The notes under the pieces are model-generated. The model searched no databases. It saw nothing but the letters and a program-made list of their open reading frames with translations, and was not told where the DNA came from. This document shows, one piece after another, positions 8,211 through 16,493 of a stretch of DNA of 64,000 nt (position 1 is its first letter; every line of letters starts with the position of its first letter). The translations under genes and the position numbers were made by a program. Source of the DNA: Pseudomonadota bacterium (GTDB lineage: Bacteria; Pseudomonadota; Gammaproteobacteria; Burkholderiales; Burkholderiaceae_E); NCBI GenBank assembly GCA_963204785.1, contig CAUJHG010000072.1, positions 24,425-88,424 on the forward strand, read 5' to 3'.

Positions 8211-9424
8211 GCGCGACCTCCGTTGCCGTGGAGTTTCAGCAGGTGCTTGGCGAGCGCGTTCAGGTGGACCTGGTCGGGGCCGTCGCCGATGCGGATGAAG
8301 CGCGCGTAGGTGTAGGCCTTGGCGAGGAAGGTGTCCTGCGAGACGCCCTTGGCCCCATGGACCTGGATGGCCCGGTCGACCACCTGCGCAGCCATCCGGG
8401 GCACCACGATCTTGGCCGCGGCGATCAGGTCCTTGGCGGCCTTGTTGCCCTCGCGGTCCATCTTGTCCGCGGCCATGAAGGTGATCAGGCGCGCCTGCTC
8501 GATGTCGCAGAACGAGTTGGCGATGTCCTCGCGCACCGAGCCCTGTTCGGACAGGCGCCTGCCGAAGGCGACGCGCGACTCGGCGCGCTGGCACATCAGT
8601 TCGAGCGCGCGCTGCGCGACGCCGATCAGCCGCATGCAGTGGTGGATGCGGCCAGGGCCGAGCCGGCCCTGCGCGATCTCGAAGCCGCGGCCCTCGCCGA
8701 GCAGCATGTTGCTTGCCGGCACCCGCACGTTCTCGTAGACGATCTCGGGATGCCCCATCGGCGCGTCGTCGTAGCCGAAGACCCGCATGTCGCGCACGAT
8801 GCGCACGCCGGGTGTGTCCTTGGGCACGAGGATCATCGACTGCTGCTTGTGGACCTGGGGGTTGTCGGGGTCGCTCTTGCCCATCACGATCAGCAGCTTG
8901 CAGCGATTGCTCATCGCGCCCGAAGTCCACCACTTGCGGCCGTTGATCACGTACTCGTCGCCTTCGCGGCGGATCTCGCAGCGGATGTTGGTGGCGTCAC
9001 TGGAGGCCACCTCGGGCTCGGTCATCGAGAAGGCCGAGCGGATCTCGCCGGCCAGCAGCGGTTCGAGCCAGGTCTTCTGCTGCTCGGGCGTGCCGTACAT
9101 CGACAGCACTTCCATGTTGCCGGTGTCCGGCGCCGAGCAGTTGAAGACCTCGGATGCCCACTCGACACGGCCCATCAGTTCGGCCAACGGCGCGTACTCG
9201 AGGTTCGAGAGCCCTGCGCCGTGATCGCCCGGCAGGAACAGGTTCCACAGGCCCTCCTTGCGGGCCTTCGCCTTGAGTTCCTCGACGATCGGCGGATTCT
9301 CGTAGCGCGCATCGCCGGCCGCCTGCTCCTCGTACAGGCGCTCGGCGGGGTAGACGTGCCGATCCATGAAGTCCGCGATCCGGTCGCGCAGTTCACGTGC
9401 CCTGTCGCTGTGCTGGAAATCCAT
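8207..9424 (-). CDS. acyl-CoA dehydrogenase (ACAD10/11-like)
   Basis: A 405-residue flavoenzyme whose sequence style matches the ACAD10/ACAD11 branch rather than the short-chain dehydrogenase at 3031. Examples are [53 protein letters not shown] and [18 protein letters not shown]. The C-terminus [20 protein letters not shown] contains the usual DGPDQVH motif of this branch. The start MDFQHS at 9424 gives the normal length. It is coupled to the quinone-oxidoreductase gene (4-bp overlap) and 99 bp from the SDR gene. Members act on 2-methyl-branched or other unusual acyl-CoAs; the substrate here is unknown. Confidence 0.92.
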   Translation of the reverse strand: MDFQHSDRARELRDRIADFMDRHVYPAERLYEEQAAGDARYENPPIVEELKAKARKEGLWNLFLPGDHGAGLSNLEYAPLAELMGRVEWASEVFNCSAPDTGNMEVLSMYGTPEQQKTWLEPLLAGEIRSAFSMTEPEVASSDATNIRCEIRREGDEYVINGRKWWTSGAMSNRCKLLIVMGKSDPDNPQVHKQQSMILVPKDTPGVRIVRDMRVFGYDDAPMGHPEIVYENVRVPASNMLLGEGRGFEIAQGRLGPGRIHHCMRLIGVAQRALELMCQRAESRVAFGRRLSEQGSVREDIANSFCDIEQARLITFMAADKMDREGNKAAKDLIAAAKIVVPRMAAQVVDRAIQVHGAKGVSQDTFLAKAYTYARFIRIGDGPDQVHLNALAKHLLKLHGNGGRA

Positions 9425-9523
9425 CGTGCCGTTCTCCTCGTTGTCGTCGCGTGCCGCGCGGCGGGTCGTGCCGCGCGCAGCGTCGTGATGTCGGATTGCT
9501 GCGCGCCTGCGCGACCGCTTTGC

Positions 9524-10333
9524 TCAGCTTCGATAATTGCGCCGCGCCTCGACCTCGCGCACGCTCCCCAGCACCATCGGCGAGAGTCTTCCGCCGCCGT
9601 CGACGTCGATCTCCGCGCCGTTGACGAAGGCCGACTCGTCCGAGCACAGCCAGGCCACGAGCGCGGCGATCTCTTCGGTGCGGCCGAGCCGGCGCGCCGG
9701 CGTGAGGCTCAGCGCGAAATCCTTGATCTCCTTGGGCATCTTCGCCACCACCGGCGTCTCGATCAGTCCGGGCAGCACGGCGTTGCAGGTGATGCCGCGC
9801 TCGGCGTACTCGAGGACGATGTTGCGCGTGAGCCCGAGCAGCCCGGACTTGGTCGCCGAGTAGCCTGCCTGACGGTACAGGCCGCCGCGCGCCGCGCCCG
9901 AGGAGATGTTGACGATGCGCCCCCAGCCGCGCTCGCTCATCCCCGGCAGCACCGCCCGTGCCATGTAGAAAGGCCCGGAGAGGTTCACCGCGAGTTCGCG
10001 CGCCCAGGCCTCGTCGCTCATCTTCGTGATCGGCGCGAGGTTCGCGGTGAGGCCCGCATTGTTGACCAGTCCGTCGATCGCGCCGAAGCGCGCGGCCACG
10101 GCCGCGACCGCAGCGTTGACCTGCGCCGGGTCGCCGACGTCGACGCGCTGCGTGTGGACCTGGGCGCCTGCCGCGGCCCCCGCCTCGCGGGCAAGGTCGG
10201 CGGTCTCCTCGACGGAATCCGCCAGGTCGAACAGGGCCAGGTTCGCGCCTTCGGAGGCGAGCCGCCTGCAGATGCTGCGGCCGATGCCGCCACCCGCACC
10301 GGTGACGATGATGGTCTTTCCGTTCAAGCGCAC
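9524..10333 (-). CDS. SDR-family oxidoreductase (3-hydroxyacyl-CoA or alcohol dehydrogenase type)
   Basis: A 269-residue classical short-chain dehydrogenase. The NAD(P)-binding motif is TGAGGGIG (about residues 11-18), followed by NNAG, then the catalytic Ser of IVNISSGAARG and the YxxxK motif YSATK. A GTG start at 10333 is chosen because GGAGAG stands upstream and the sequence begins right before the Rossmann strand (LNGKTIIVTG). Longer versions would run into the upstream intergenic region. The upstream SDR transcript has its own terminator at 10544-10564, so this gene probably has a separate promoter. Substrate unknown, presumably a hydroxy intermediate of the acyl-CoA pathway. Confidence 0.9.
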   Translation of the reverse strand: MRLNGKTIIVTGAGGGIGRSICRRLASEGANLALFDLADSVEETADLAREAGAAAGAQVHTQRVDVGDPAQVNAAVAAVAARFGAIDGLVNNAGLTANLAPITKMSDEAWARELAVNLSGPFYMARAVLPGMSERGWGRIVNISSGAARGGLYRQAGYSATKSGLLGLTRNIVLEYAERGITCNAVLPGLIETPVVAKMPKEIKDFALSLTPARRLGRTEEIAALVAWLCSDESAFVNGAEIDVDGGGRLSPMVLGSVREVEARRNYRS

Positions 10334-10543
10334 TGCCGCTCTCCTCTGAACCGTTCGGGACACCGGACATGGGCCCGCCGCGAAGCGTGCAGCCCCCTTG
10401 GGAAGTCTAGCCTCCGGCCCCGGGACCTGCCATCGAGAGCCGTCTCCTCCGGTACGCGATCCGACCCTGCATGGACGGTATGCCTCGATTCCGGAATCCC
10501 GCACATGCCGGCTGCGTCCGGATCCGGGAACACCAGGAAAACG

Positions 10544-10564
10544 GGGCGGCCCTTCAAGCCGCCC
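10544..10564 (-). terminator. rho-independent terminator after SDR gene
   Basis: Read on the minus strand GGGCGGC-TTGAAGG-GCCGCCC is followed by CGTTTT. A 7-bp all-GC stem plus U-tract directly after the stop of the SDR gene at 10571. It separates the CoA-transferase/SDR transcript from the SDR at 10333. Confidence 0.8.
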
Positions 10565-10570
10565 TTGCGC

Positions 10571-11347
10571 TCACATGCTCGCGATCGTCAGCCCGCCATC
10601 GACCACCAGGCTCGCGCCGGTCACGTAGGCGCCGGCGGGCGAGCACAGGTAGGCGACCGCATAGCCGATCTCCTCGGGCCGCCCGAGCCGCCCGAGGGCG
10701 GCGCGGTTGCTGATGCGCGCCTTCGCCTCCTCGTCGTAGGCATCGGCGAGCTTGGTCTGGAACAGACCCGGCAGGACCGTGTTCACGCGCACCTGCTCCT
10801 TGCCGAACTCGAGCGCGAAGGCGCGGCTCATGCCGATCAGCGCGGTCTTCAGCGTGGAGTACAGGCCGAGCATGCGGTCCGGGTGCAGCGCCGCCACCGA
10901 GGCGATGTTCACGATGCTGCCGCCGCCGTGCGTCTTCATCCGCCTGGCCGCCTCGACCGACATGTACCAGTAGCCGCGCAGGTCGACCTCGACCGCCTTC
11001 GTGAAGATCCCGGGGTCGGTGTCCTCGATCGAGCGCCAGGGGCTGAGCACCGCGTTGTTGACCAGGATGTCGATGCGGCCGTGGCGCTCGTCGATGTGGC
11101 GGTACATCGCCTCGATGTCCTCCATGCGCCCGATGTGGCATGCCCGCCCTTCGGCCGACAGCCCGGCTTCGCGCATCGACGCCGCCACCGCGTCGCACTG
11201 CTCCTGCTTGCGGCTGCTGATGATCAGGTGCGCCCCCTGCGCGGCGAGCACGCGCGCAGTGGCCTCGCCCAGCCCCATCGTCGACCCGGTGACCAGCGCC
11301 ACCTTGCCGGTGAGATCGAAGGGCCCGCGTCTGCTCGTGTCGTTCAT
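10571..11347 (-). CDS. SDR-family oxidoreductase
   Basis: A 258-residue classical short-chain dehydrogenase with TGSTMGLGEA (cofactor loop, about 21-30), VNNAV in place of NNAG, the active-site Ser in IVNIASVAA and YSTLK for the YxxxK motif, and a typical C-terminus GASLVVDGG. The ATG at 11347 has GAGGAG upstream. It is the last gene of a run with the two CoA-transferases (gap 21 bp) and is closed by the terminator at 10544. It is only distantly related to the neighbouring SDR at 9524, so this is not a recent duplication. Likely a dehydrogenase of a CoA-linked hydroxy intermediate. Confidence 0.9.
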   Translation of the reverse strand: MNDTSRRGPFDLTGKVALVTGSTMGLGEATARVLAAQGAHLIISSRKQEQCDAVAASMREAGLSAEGRACHIGRMEDIEAMYRHIDERHGRIDILVNNAVLSPWRSIEDTDPGIFTKAVEVDLRGYWYMSVEAARRMKTHGGGSIVNIASVAALHPDRMLGLYSTLKTALIGMSRAFALEFGKEQVRVNTVLPGLFQTKLADAYDEEAKARISNRAALGRLGRPEEIGYAVAYLCSPAGAYVTGASLVVDGGLTIASM

Positions 11348-11368
11348 GTCGCTCCTCGTGGTCTGGAA

Positions 11369-12658
11369 TCAGCTGAGCACGCCCGCGTCCTGCAGCGAGC
11401 GGATCTCGTCGTCACCGTAGCCGAGCAGGCTGCGCAGCACCTGCTCGTTGTCGTGACCAGGCGGCGGCCCGCACCGCTGCGGAGCGCCGGGGGTCTCCGA
11501 GAGCCGATGGCGCGGCCCCTCGACCCAGCTCGTGCCCATCAGCGGATGCGCGAGCGCAACGAAGTGCTCGCGATCGCGCAGTTGCGGATCCTCGATGGCA
11601 TCCAGGCTCGATGCCGCCAGGTGCGCAGGAACTCCCAGCCACTGCAGCGACTCGACGATTTCCTGCGCTCCGCGGCTCGCGGTCCACTCGTCGATCAGCG
11701 CCTCGAGCGCATCCTCGTGCGCCTTGCGCCCCTCGAGCGTCGCGTAGCGGGGATCGCCCGCCAGGGTCTCGCCACCGATCAGCGCCGCGAGCGCCTGCCA
11801 CTCGGCGTCGCTGCGCACCGCGATCGCGACCCAGGCCGGATGCCGGTCGGTCGGCTGCTCGCGCACCGTGCCCGCAACCGCGCCCGACGGCGCAGTGCCG
11901 CGGCAGCGGAAGACGCCGTGCGGCGCCATCTGCGGGTCGCGATTGCCTTCGTGGCGCGCGATGCGCCCGCTGACGGAGAAGTCGGCGATCTGCGGCGCGA
12001 GGAACTGCATCCCGGCCTCGGCCTGCGAGACGTCCAGGCGGCAGCCCTCGCCGGTGCGCCTGCGATGGTCGAGCGCCGCGAGCAGCGCGACGCTCGCGAA
12101 ACGCGGCCCGACGTAGTCGGTGTAGGGTCCGTACGGCCCGACCGGGAACTCGTCCGGCCAGCCGACCAGCTGCTGGAAGCCTGCGTAGGCCGCGCCGATG
12201 TTGCCGTAGCCGGCCACCGACGAGAAAGGCCCCGTCTGCCCCATCAGCGAGGTGCTCAGCATCACCAGGGAAGGATTGGCTGCGCGCAGCGTCTCCCAGC
12301 CCAGGCCCCAGCGCTCCATCTGCCCGGGCGAGAACGACTCGATCACGACGTCGGCCCAGCGCGCGAGGTCGCGCGCAAGCTGCTGCCCGCCCGGCGAGTT
12401 CAGATCGAGCGTGAGTCCGAGCTTGCCGGCGTTGCAGTTGTCCCAGAGCGCCGACTGGCGGATGTCGATCCTGCCGCCCGGAAAGGGCCCCATGACCCGC
12501 GTCGTGTCGACGCGGCGCGTGGACTCGACGCGCACGACGGTGGCGCCGTAGTCGGCGAGCATCCGGCCGATCACCGGACCGGCAACCACCCAGGCCAGAT
12601 CCAGCACCTTCAGACCTTCGAAGGGAAGTCCGCCCTCGCCTTGTCGCATCCCGGTCAT
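11369..12658 (-). CDS. class III (CaiB/BaiF) CoA-transferase, subunit with catalytic Asp
   Basis: A 429-residue family III CoA-transferase, which moves CoA between carboxylic acids through an aspartyl-CoA thioester. Marks: LKVLDLAWVVAGPVIGRMLADYGATVVRVE at the N-terminus (positions about 16-45), ADVVIESFSPG, and PYTDYVGPRFAS. The Asp of PYTD is 20 residues before RTGEG, the spacing of the catalytic Asp in formyl-CoA transferase. Its start overlaps the stop of the next CoA-transferase by 4 bp, so the two are coupled and probably form a heteromer like succinyl-CoA:benzylsuccinate CoA-transferase. Acid substrate and CoA donor are unknown. Confidence 0.9.
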   Translation of the reverse strand: MTGMRQGEGGLPFEGLKVLDLAWVVAGPVIGRMLADYGATVVRVESTRRVDTTRVMGPFPGGRIDIRQSALWDNCNAGKLGLTLDLNSPGGQQLARDLARWADVVIESFSPGQMERWGLGWETLRAANPSLVMLSTSLMGQTGPFSSVAGYGNIGAAYAGFQQLVGWPDEFPVGPYGPYTDYVGPRFASVALLAALDHRRRTGEGCRLDVSQAEAGMQFLAPQIADFSVSGRIARHEGNRDPQMAPHGVFRCRGTAPSGAVAGTVREQPTDRHPAWVAIAVRSDAEWQALAALIGGETLAGDPRYATLEGRKAHEDALEALIDEWTASRGAQEIVESLQWLGVPAHLAASSLDAIEDPQLRDREHFVALAHPLMGTSWVEGPRHRLSETPGAPQRCGPPPGHDNEQVLRSLLGYGDDEIRSLQDAGVLS

Positions 12659-13989
12659 CGGATCACCCTTTCGGCACGCAGTTCGGCCAGTTCGGCCGCG
12701 GACAGGCCGAGCAGTCCGCGGTAGACCTCGTCGTCGTGTTCACCCAGCGCTGGCGCGGGGCGCAGCGGCACGAAGGCCCCGGGAACGCCCATCGCGAAGT
12801 CCCCGGGCAGGCTCGCGCTGCGACCGGACGCATCGGTCACCTGCTGGAAGAAGCCGCGCTCGCGGTGGTGCGGACTGTTCAGCAGATCCTCGGTGGTGGC
12901 CACCGGCGCCAGCAGCAGCTTGCGCCGCATCGCCGCTTCGGCGAGCTCTGCCTTGGTGTAGCTCGCCAGGAACTCGCCGACCCGGACCCGCACGTCCTCG
13001 AGGTCCCGCTCCGTGATCTCATCGGTCTCGATGCGCGCGGGCAGCGTCACCCAGTCCCAGGCGGCAAGGGCGTCGTCGCAGCCGCCCTCGTCGCGCATCC
13101 ACGCGAAGAAGTTGTTGGTGAAGCGGCCCGCAGCGGGTCCGAGCGCCAGGTGCATCTCGACCAGGCCGTCACGCACCTGCCACTTCGAGCGGCGCGTGCG
13201 CGCCCCGCTTCCGCTCAGGTCCAGCGTCTTGCCCGAGCTGTTCTTCGGCTGGACGCGCAGCGTGAAGTTCTCGTGGCCGACCGCGGCCGACAGGATGCTC
13301 GACAGGGTTGCCTGTGCGACGCTCTGCTGCGCCGAGATGTCGACGTGCTGGCCTGCGCCGCTGCGCAGCCGCGCGAAGTGCGCGACCAGCGCGCCGCCGG
13401 CCGCGTCGGCCGCCGCGTGCAGCCAGGCCTGTGCGACGCTGATGCGCAAGGGCGGGCGATCGCCTTCCTGCGTCTGCAGCAGCGGCCCGCCCGCGGCCCA
13501 CAGCACCAGGTCGGAGGCCGCCCAGCCGGCCTTCGGCCCGGTTGAACCGAAGGGCGTGATCGACACGTGGACGATCGCCGGATTCGCGGCGCGCAACTGC
13601 GCGTGGTCGAGCCCGCGGGCAGCCATCGTGCCGGGCGTCTCCGACTCGATGACGAAGTCGGCCTTCTCGACCAGGCGCAGGAACAGCGCCCGCCCCCGGG
13701 GGCTGTCGAGATCGCAGCTGATGCCGCGCTTGCACGCCGCATACGCGGCCCAGTGGAGCGAACGCGCTTGCGGTGCAGCCGCGTCGTCGAAGGGCCCCAC
13801 GGCGCGTGCCGGCGAGCCCGCAGGCGGCTCGATCTGGATCACGTCGGCGCCGAGCTGCGCGAGCATGCGCCCGGCCAGCAGTCCGCGCTGATCGGTCAGG
13901 TCGAGGACACGGTAGGGCGAAAGGAAACCGGCGGGCTGCTGCACGGTGGCGGACTCCGGGGCGGACCTGCAGGGGATTGTGCGGTCCAT
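12655..13989 (-). CDS. class III (CaiB/BaiF) CoA-transferase, partner subunit lacking catalytic Asp
   Basis: A 444-residue family member: YRVLDLTDQRGLLAGRMLAQLGADVIQIEPP opens the fold (about 26-56), with ADFVIESETPG and HVSITPFGSTGP following. At the place where the catalytic Asp is expected (about 21 residues before the SGAGQ turn) the sequence reads ISVAQAWLH, without an Asp. This suggests a non-catalytic or structural partner for the CoA-transferase encoded directly downstream (ATGA overlap). The ATG at 13989 is the first with a family-like N-terminus, although a later start cannot be excluded because the first about 20 residues are not conserved. Confidence 0.87.
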   Translation of the reverse strand: MDRTIPCRSAPESATVQQPAGFLSPYRVLDLTDQRGLLAGRMLAQLGADVIQIEPPAGSPARAVGPFDDAAAPQARSLHWAAYAACKRGISCDLDSPRGRALFLRLVEKADFVIESETPGTMAARGLDHAQLRAANPAIVHVSITPFGSTGPKAGWAASDLVLWAAGGPLLQTQEGDRPPLRISVAQAWLHAAADAAGGALVAHFARLRSGAGQHVDISAQQSVAQATLSSILSAAVGHENFTLRVQPKNSSGKTLDLSGSGARTRRSKWQVRDGLVEMHLALGPAAGRFTNNFFAWMRDEGGCDDALAAWDWVTLPARIETDEITERDLEDVRVRVGEFLASYTKAELAEAAMRRKLLLAPVATTEDLLNSPHHRERGFFQQVTDASGRSASLPGDFAMGVPGAFVPLRPAPALGEHDDEVYRGLLGLSAAELAELRAERVIR

Positions 13990-14039
13990 GCTGCAGCAAC
14001 ACGCCCTGGCGACGTTCCGGAATCGCGCCCGATCCTGCG

Positions 14040-15092
14040 TCAGCCCGTCTGCGCAGACGCCCCGGCGACCTGCCAGAGATCGGGAAACTTCTGCGCGAGC
14101 CAGCGCGCAAGCCCCGCGTTGACGTCCTGCGGACGTTCCATGGCCATCCAGTGCCCGGTGGGCGACTTCAGCTCCGTCAGATCGACGCAGCTCGCGCGCA
14201 TCGGCGCCGCAAGTCCCGACTCGAGGGTCTCGCAGACGAAGTCATGCTCGGCATGAAAGAAGAGCACCGGCATGCGCAGCCGCCCGCCATCCGGAGCGCG
14301 CTGCGCATAGGCCATGTTGCGCTCGCCATTCATGTACCAGGCGTCCGGCCCGAAGAAGCCGTTGCGCGCCAGCGAGGCGGCGTAGTGATGAAGCTCCTCC
14401 TCGCCGAGGATGTCGGTGTCCGGCGGCAGGTCCAGCGCTTCGCTGCGCCCCCCGAAGTGCCCACCGTCGCGGCGCGTCCTGGCGAAGATCGCCGGCCTGC
14501 CGCGACCCTTCGGATTGCCCTTGCGGAACATCGCCTTGACCGTGTTCAGGACGTTGGCCTCGAAGACCCGCTGCGCGTCCTCGAAGTGCTCCTCGTAGTA
14601 GAGCTGATAGTCCCACTGGCCGGCCGGGAACTCGTCCTCCGGGTAGATCGCCCGGTCGACCATCGGCACCAGCACCGACGGCGCGAAGCCCTGCGGCAGG
14701 TAGGGCACGCACAGACCGACGACGCCGGCACATCGCTGCGGGTGGTGGGCGGCCAGCCCCCAGGCCACCGGAGTTCCCCAGTCGTGTCCGACCCAGATCG
14801 CCCGCTCACGGCCGAGGTGCTCGAGCAACTCGAGCATGTCGGCCACGCTCTCCTCGACCGCGTAGGCGGCCAGGTCGGCGTGGACGGTGGAGCGACCGTA
14901 GCCCCGCATGTCCGGCGCGACCGCGCGGAAGCCGAGCTCGGCAAAGCAGCGCAACTGGTGCCGCCAGCCGATGCCAAGATCCGGCCAGCCGTGCAGGAAG
15001 ACGATCAGCGGTGCATCGGCCCCACCGCAGGACAGGTAGAAGCTGGTGTGGCGCGCGGTCGTGCAGACGTGCTCGGTGATCGGGAAGCGCAT
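14040..15092 (-). CDS. alpha/beta-fold hydrolase, epoxide-hydrolase-like
   Basis: A 350-residue alpha/beta hydrolase. The oxyanion-hole motif is FLHGWPD (about 32-38), the nucleophile elbow is VGHDWG (Asp nucleophile), and the late His lies in SPTGHWMAMERP. An Asp nucleophile with HGWPD is the pattern of soluble epoxide hydrolases and haloalkane dehalogenases; the cap contains several Tyr (YQLYYEEHFED) as expected for epoxide opening. It lies 50 bp downstream of nothing but the binding-protein gene at 15099 (gap 6 bp), so it is likely co-transcribed with the transporter. Substrate unknown; it may act on the compound being imported. Confidence 0.85.
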   Translation of the reverse strand: MRFPITEHVCTTARHTSFYLSCGGADAPLIVFLHGWPDLGIGWRHQLRCFAELGFRAVAPDMRGYGRSTVHADLAAYAVEESVADMLELLEHLGRERAIWVGHDWGTPVAWGLAAHHPQRCAGVVGLCVPYLPQGFAPSVLVPMVDRAIYPEDEFPAGQWDYQLYYEEHFEDAQRVFEANVLNTVKAMFRKGNPKGRGRPAIFARTRRDGGHFGGRSEALDLPPDTDILGEEELHHYAASLARNGFFGPDAWYMNGERNMAYAQRAPDGGRLRMPVLFFHAEHDFVCETLESGLAAPMRASCVDLTELKSPTGHWMAMERPQDVNAGLARWLAQKFPDLWQVAGASAQTG

Positions 15093-15098
15093 GGGGGA

Positions 15099-16439
15099 TC
15101 AGTCTCCGTAGACCGGTCCGAACAGCACCCAGGTGCTGCCGTTCCAGCGCGCGAGGCGCGCCTGCTCGAAGGGGAAGAAGTCGTCCCGGGAGGTCCGGAC
15201 GCGCACGCCGGGCAGGAGCATCGGCAGCGTGGTGTCCAGACTGGCGGCCTGGCGCATCACGTTGGCACGGGAGAGGTCGTCGCCGGCCTGCTCCAGGACC
15301 TTCACCAGCAGCTGGGCGAGGTTGTAGCCATAGACGTTGAGGTTGTCGGAGACGTCTCCGCCCGGATACCAGCGGCGCATCCAGTCGCGCCAGGCCAGAT
15401 ACTCGGGAGTGTCCGCCCACTGGGGGTCGGAGGGGTCGCGCTGGTAGAAGGCAGAGATGACGCCAAGCCCGTTCTCGGGGCCAGCCGGCAGCATCACCGA
15501 GCGTGCGCCGCTGGACACGTTGTTCAGGTAGTGCTGCGGCCGCCAGCCCAGTTCCGCCGCCTTGCGGATGGCCATCGCCGCAAACTTCGGCGTGGTGATG
15601 TTGACGAAGGTGTCGGCCCCCGAGGCCTTCAGGCTGACCATCTGGCTGTCGATCGTCGGGTCCGCCACCTCGTAGGAGACCTGCGCGACGATCATCCGGT
15701 CGGCCCGCTCGCCCAGGCCATCGCGCAGTCCCTGAAGATAATCCTTGCCGTAGTCGTCGTTCTGGTAGAGCACCGCGATGCGCGCCGCGGGACGGGTTTC
15801 GAGGATGTGGCGCGCGTAGATCCGGGCCTCGGCCTGATAGCTCGGCTGACCGCCCATGGTCCAGGGAAAGCCTTTCGGATCGCCCCACTTCGTTGCACCG
15901 GAAGCCACGAACAGTTGCGGAACCCCGCGATCGTTCAGGTATTTCCGGATCGCGGTGTTGGTCGCGGTGCCCAGTGGATTGAAGACCAGCAGGACTTCGT
16001 CGCGTTCGACCAGGCGGCGCGTCATCTCGACCGCCTTCGCCGGGTTGTAGCCGTCGTCGTAGCTGATCAGCGTGAGCTTGCGCCCGTTGATTCCGCCCTC
16101 GGCGTTGACCTTGTCGAACCAGGCGGCGATCGCCTTGCCGATGATGCCGTAGGCCGAAGCCGGCCCGGAATACGGCGCCAGGTGGCCGACGAGGATCTCC
16201 GGGCGCACCGCATCGGCCGCCCTGGCGGCGCCCGTGCTGGCGGCATCCCTGCGCACGGCCGGATCGGCCGCAGCCGCGCCCTGCGTGAGCATCGCCGCCA
16301 GGCACGCGACCAGCGCCGCCCGCAGCCCACGCCCGGCGATGCCCCAGGTCACGCCTGCGAACCACGCGGGCCCGGATTTCGCGGCCGCCTCCCTGTTCAT
16401 CGAGCTGAGCCCCACATCGACCTGCCTCACCATGCGCAA
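15099..16439 (-). CDS. Liv-type ABC transporter substrate-binding protein (second tandem copy)
   Basis: Periplasmic binding protein of the LivK family, about 446 residues with this start. Signal peptide core ALVACLAAMLTQGAAAAD near residues 43-60. The mature part starts ILVGHLAPYSGPASAYG and contains ISYDDGYNPAKAVEM, SGATKWGDPKGFPWTMGGQP, LYQNDDYGKDYLQG and DPTIDSQM. These match the neighbouring LivK at 16494 nearly motif by motif, so the two are tandem duplicates that have diverged. The start is uncertain: ATG 16439 lies immediately after a terminator, and ATG 16400 would still leave a complete signal peptide. Neither has a clear ribosome site. Confidence 0.88.
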   Translation of the reverse strand: MRMVRQVDVGLSSMNREAAAKSGPAWFAGVTWGIAGRGLRAALVACLAAMLTQGAAAADPAVRRDAASTGAARAADAVRPEILVGHLAPYSGPASAYGIIGKAIAAWFDKVNAEGGINGRKLTLISYDDGYNPAKAVEMTRRLVERDEVLLVFNPLGTATNTAIRKYLNDRGVPQLFVASGATKWGDPKGFPWTMGGQPSYQAEARIYARHILETRPAARIAVLYQNDDYGKDYLQGLRDGLGERADRMIVAQVSYEVADPTIDSQMVSLKASGADTFVNITTPKFAAMAIRKAAELGWRPQHYLNNVSSGARSVMLPAGPENGLGVISAFYQRDPSDPQWADTPEYLAWRDWMRRWYPGGDVSDNLNVYGYNLAQLLVKVLEQAGDDLSRANVMRQAASLDTTLPMLLPGVRVRTSRDDFFPFEQARLARWNGSTWVLFGPVYGD

Positions 16440-16442
16440 ACG

Positions 16443-16466
16443 AGAAAGGGCGGCCCGAAGCCGCCC
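16443..16466 (-). terminator. rho-independent terminator between tandem livK genes
   Basis: Minus-strand GGGCGGC-TTCGG-GCCGCCC followed by TTTCT. The stem ends 28 bp after the stop of the upstream livK (16494) and touches the possible start of the downstream copy. It should limit expression of the second livK unless that gene has its own promoter or there is read-through. Confidence 0.75.
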
Positions 16467-16493
16467 ATCGTGAATCGGTGAGTGAAGTCTAGC

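Noticed and set aside
8228..12724. Plus-strand open frame of about 1500 codons
   Set aside because: Entirely antisense to six convincing minus-strand genes; its His/Arg/Ala-rich translation is the usual mirror of GC-rich genes and shows no domain.
14806..16365. 519-codon frame over hydrolase and livK
   Set aside because: Out-of-frame shadow; the proper frames carry full motifs of both families.
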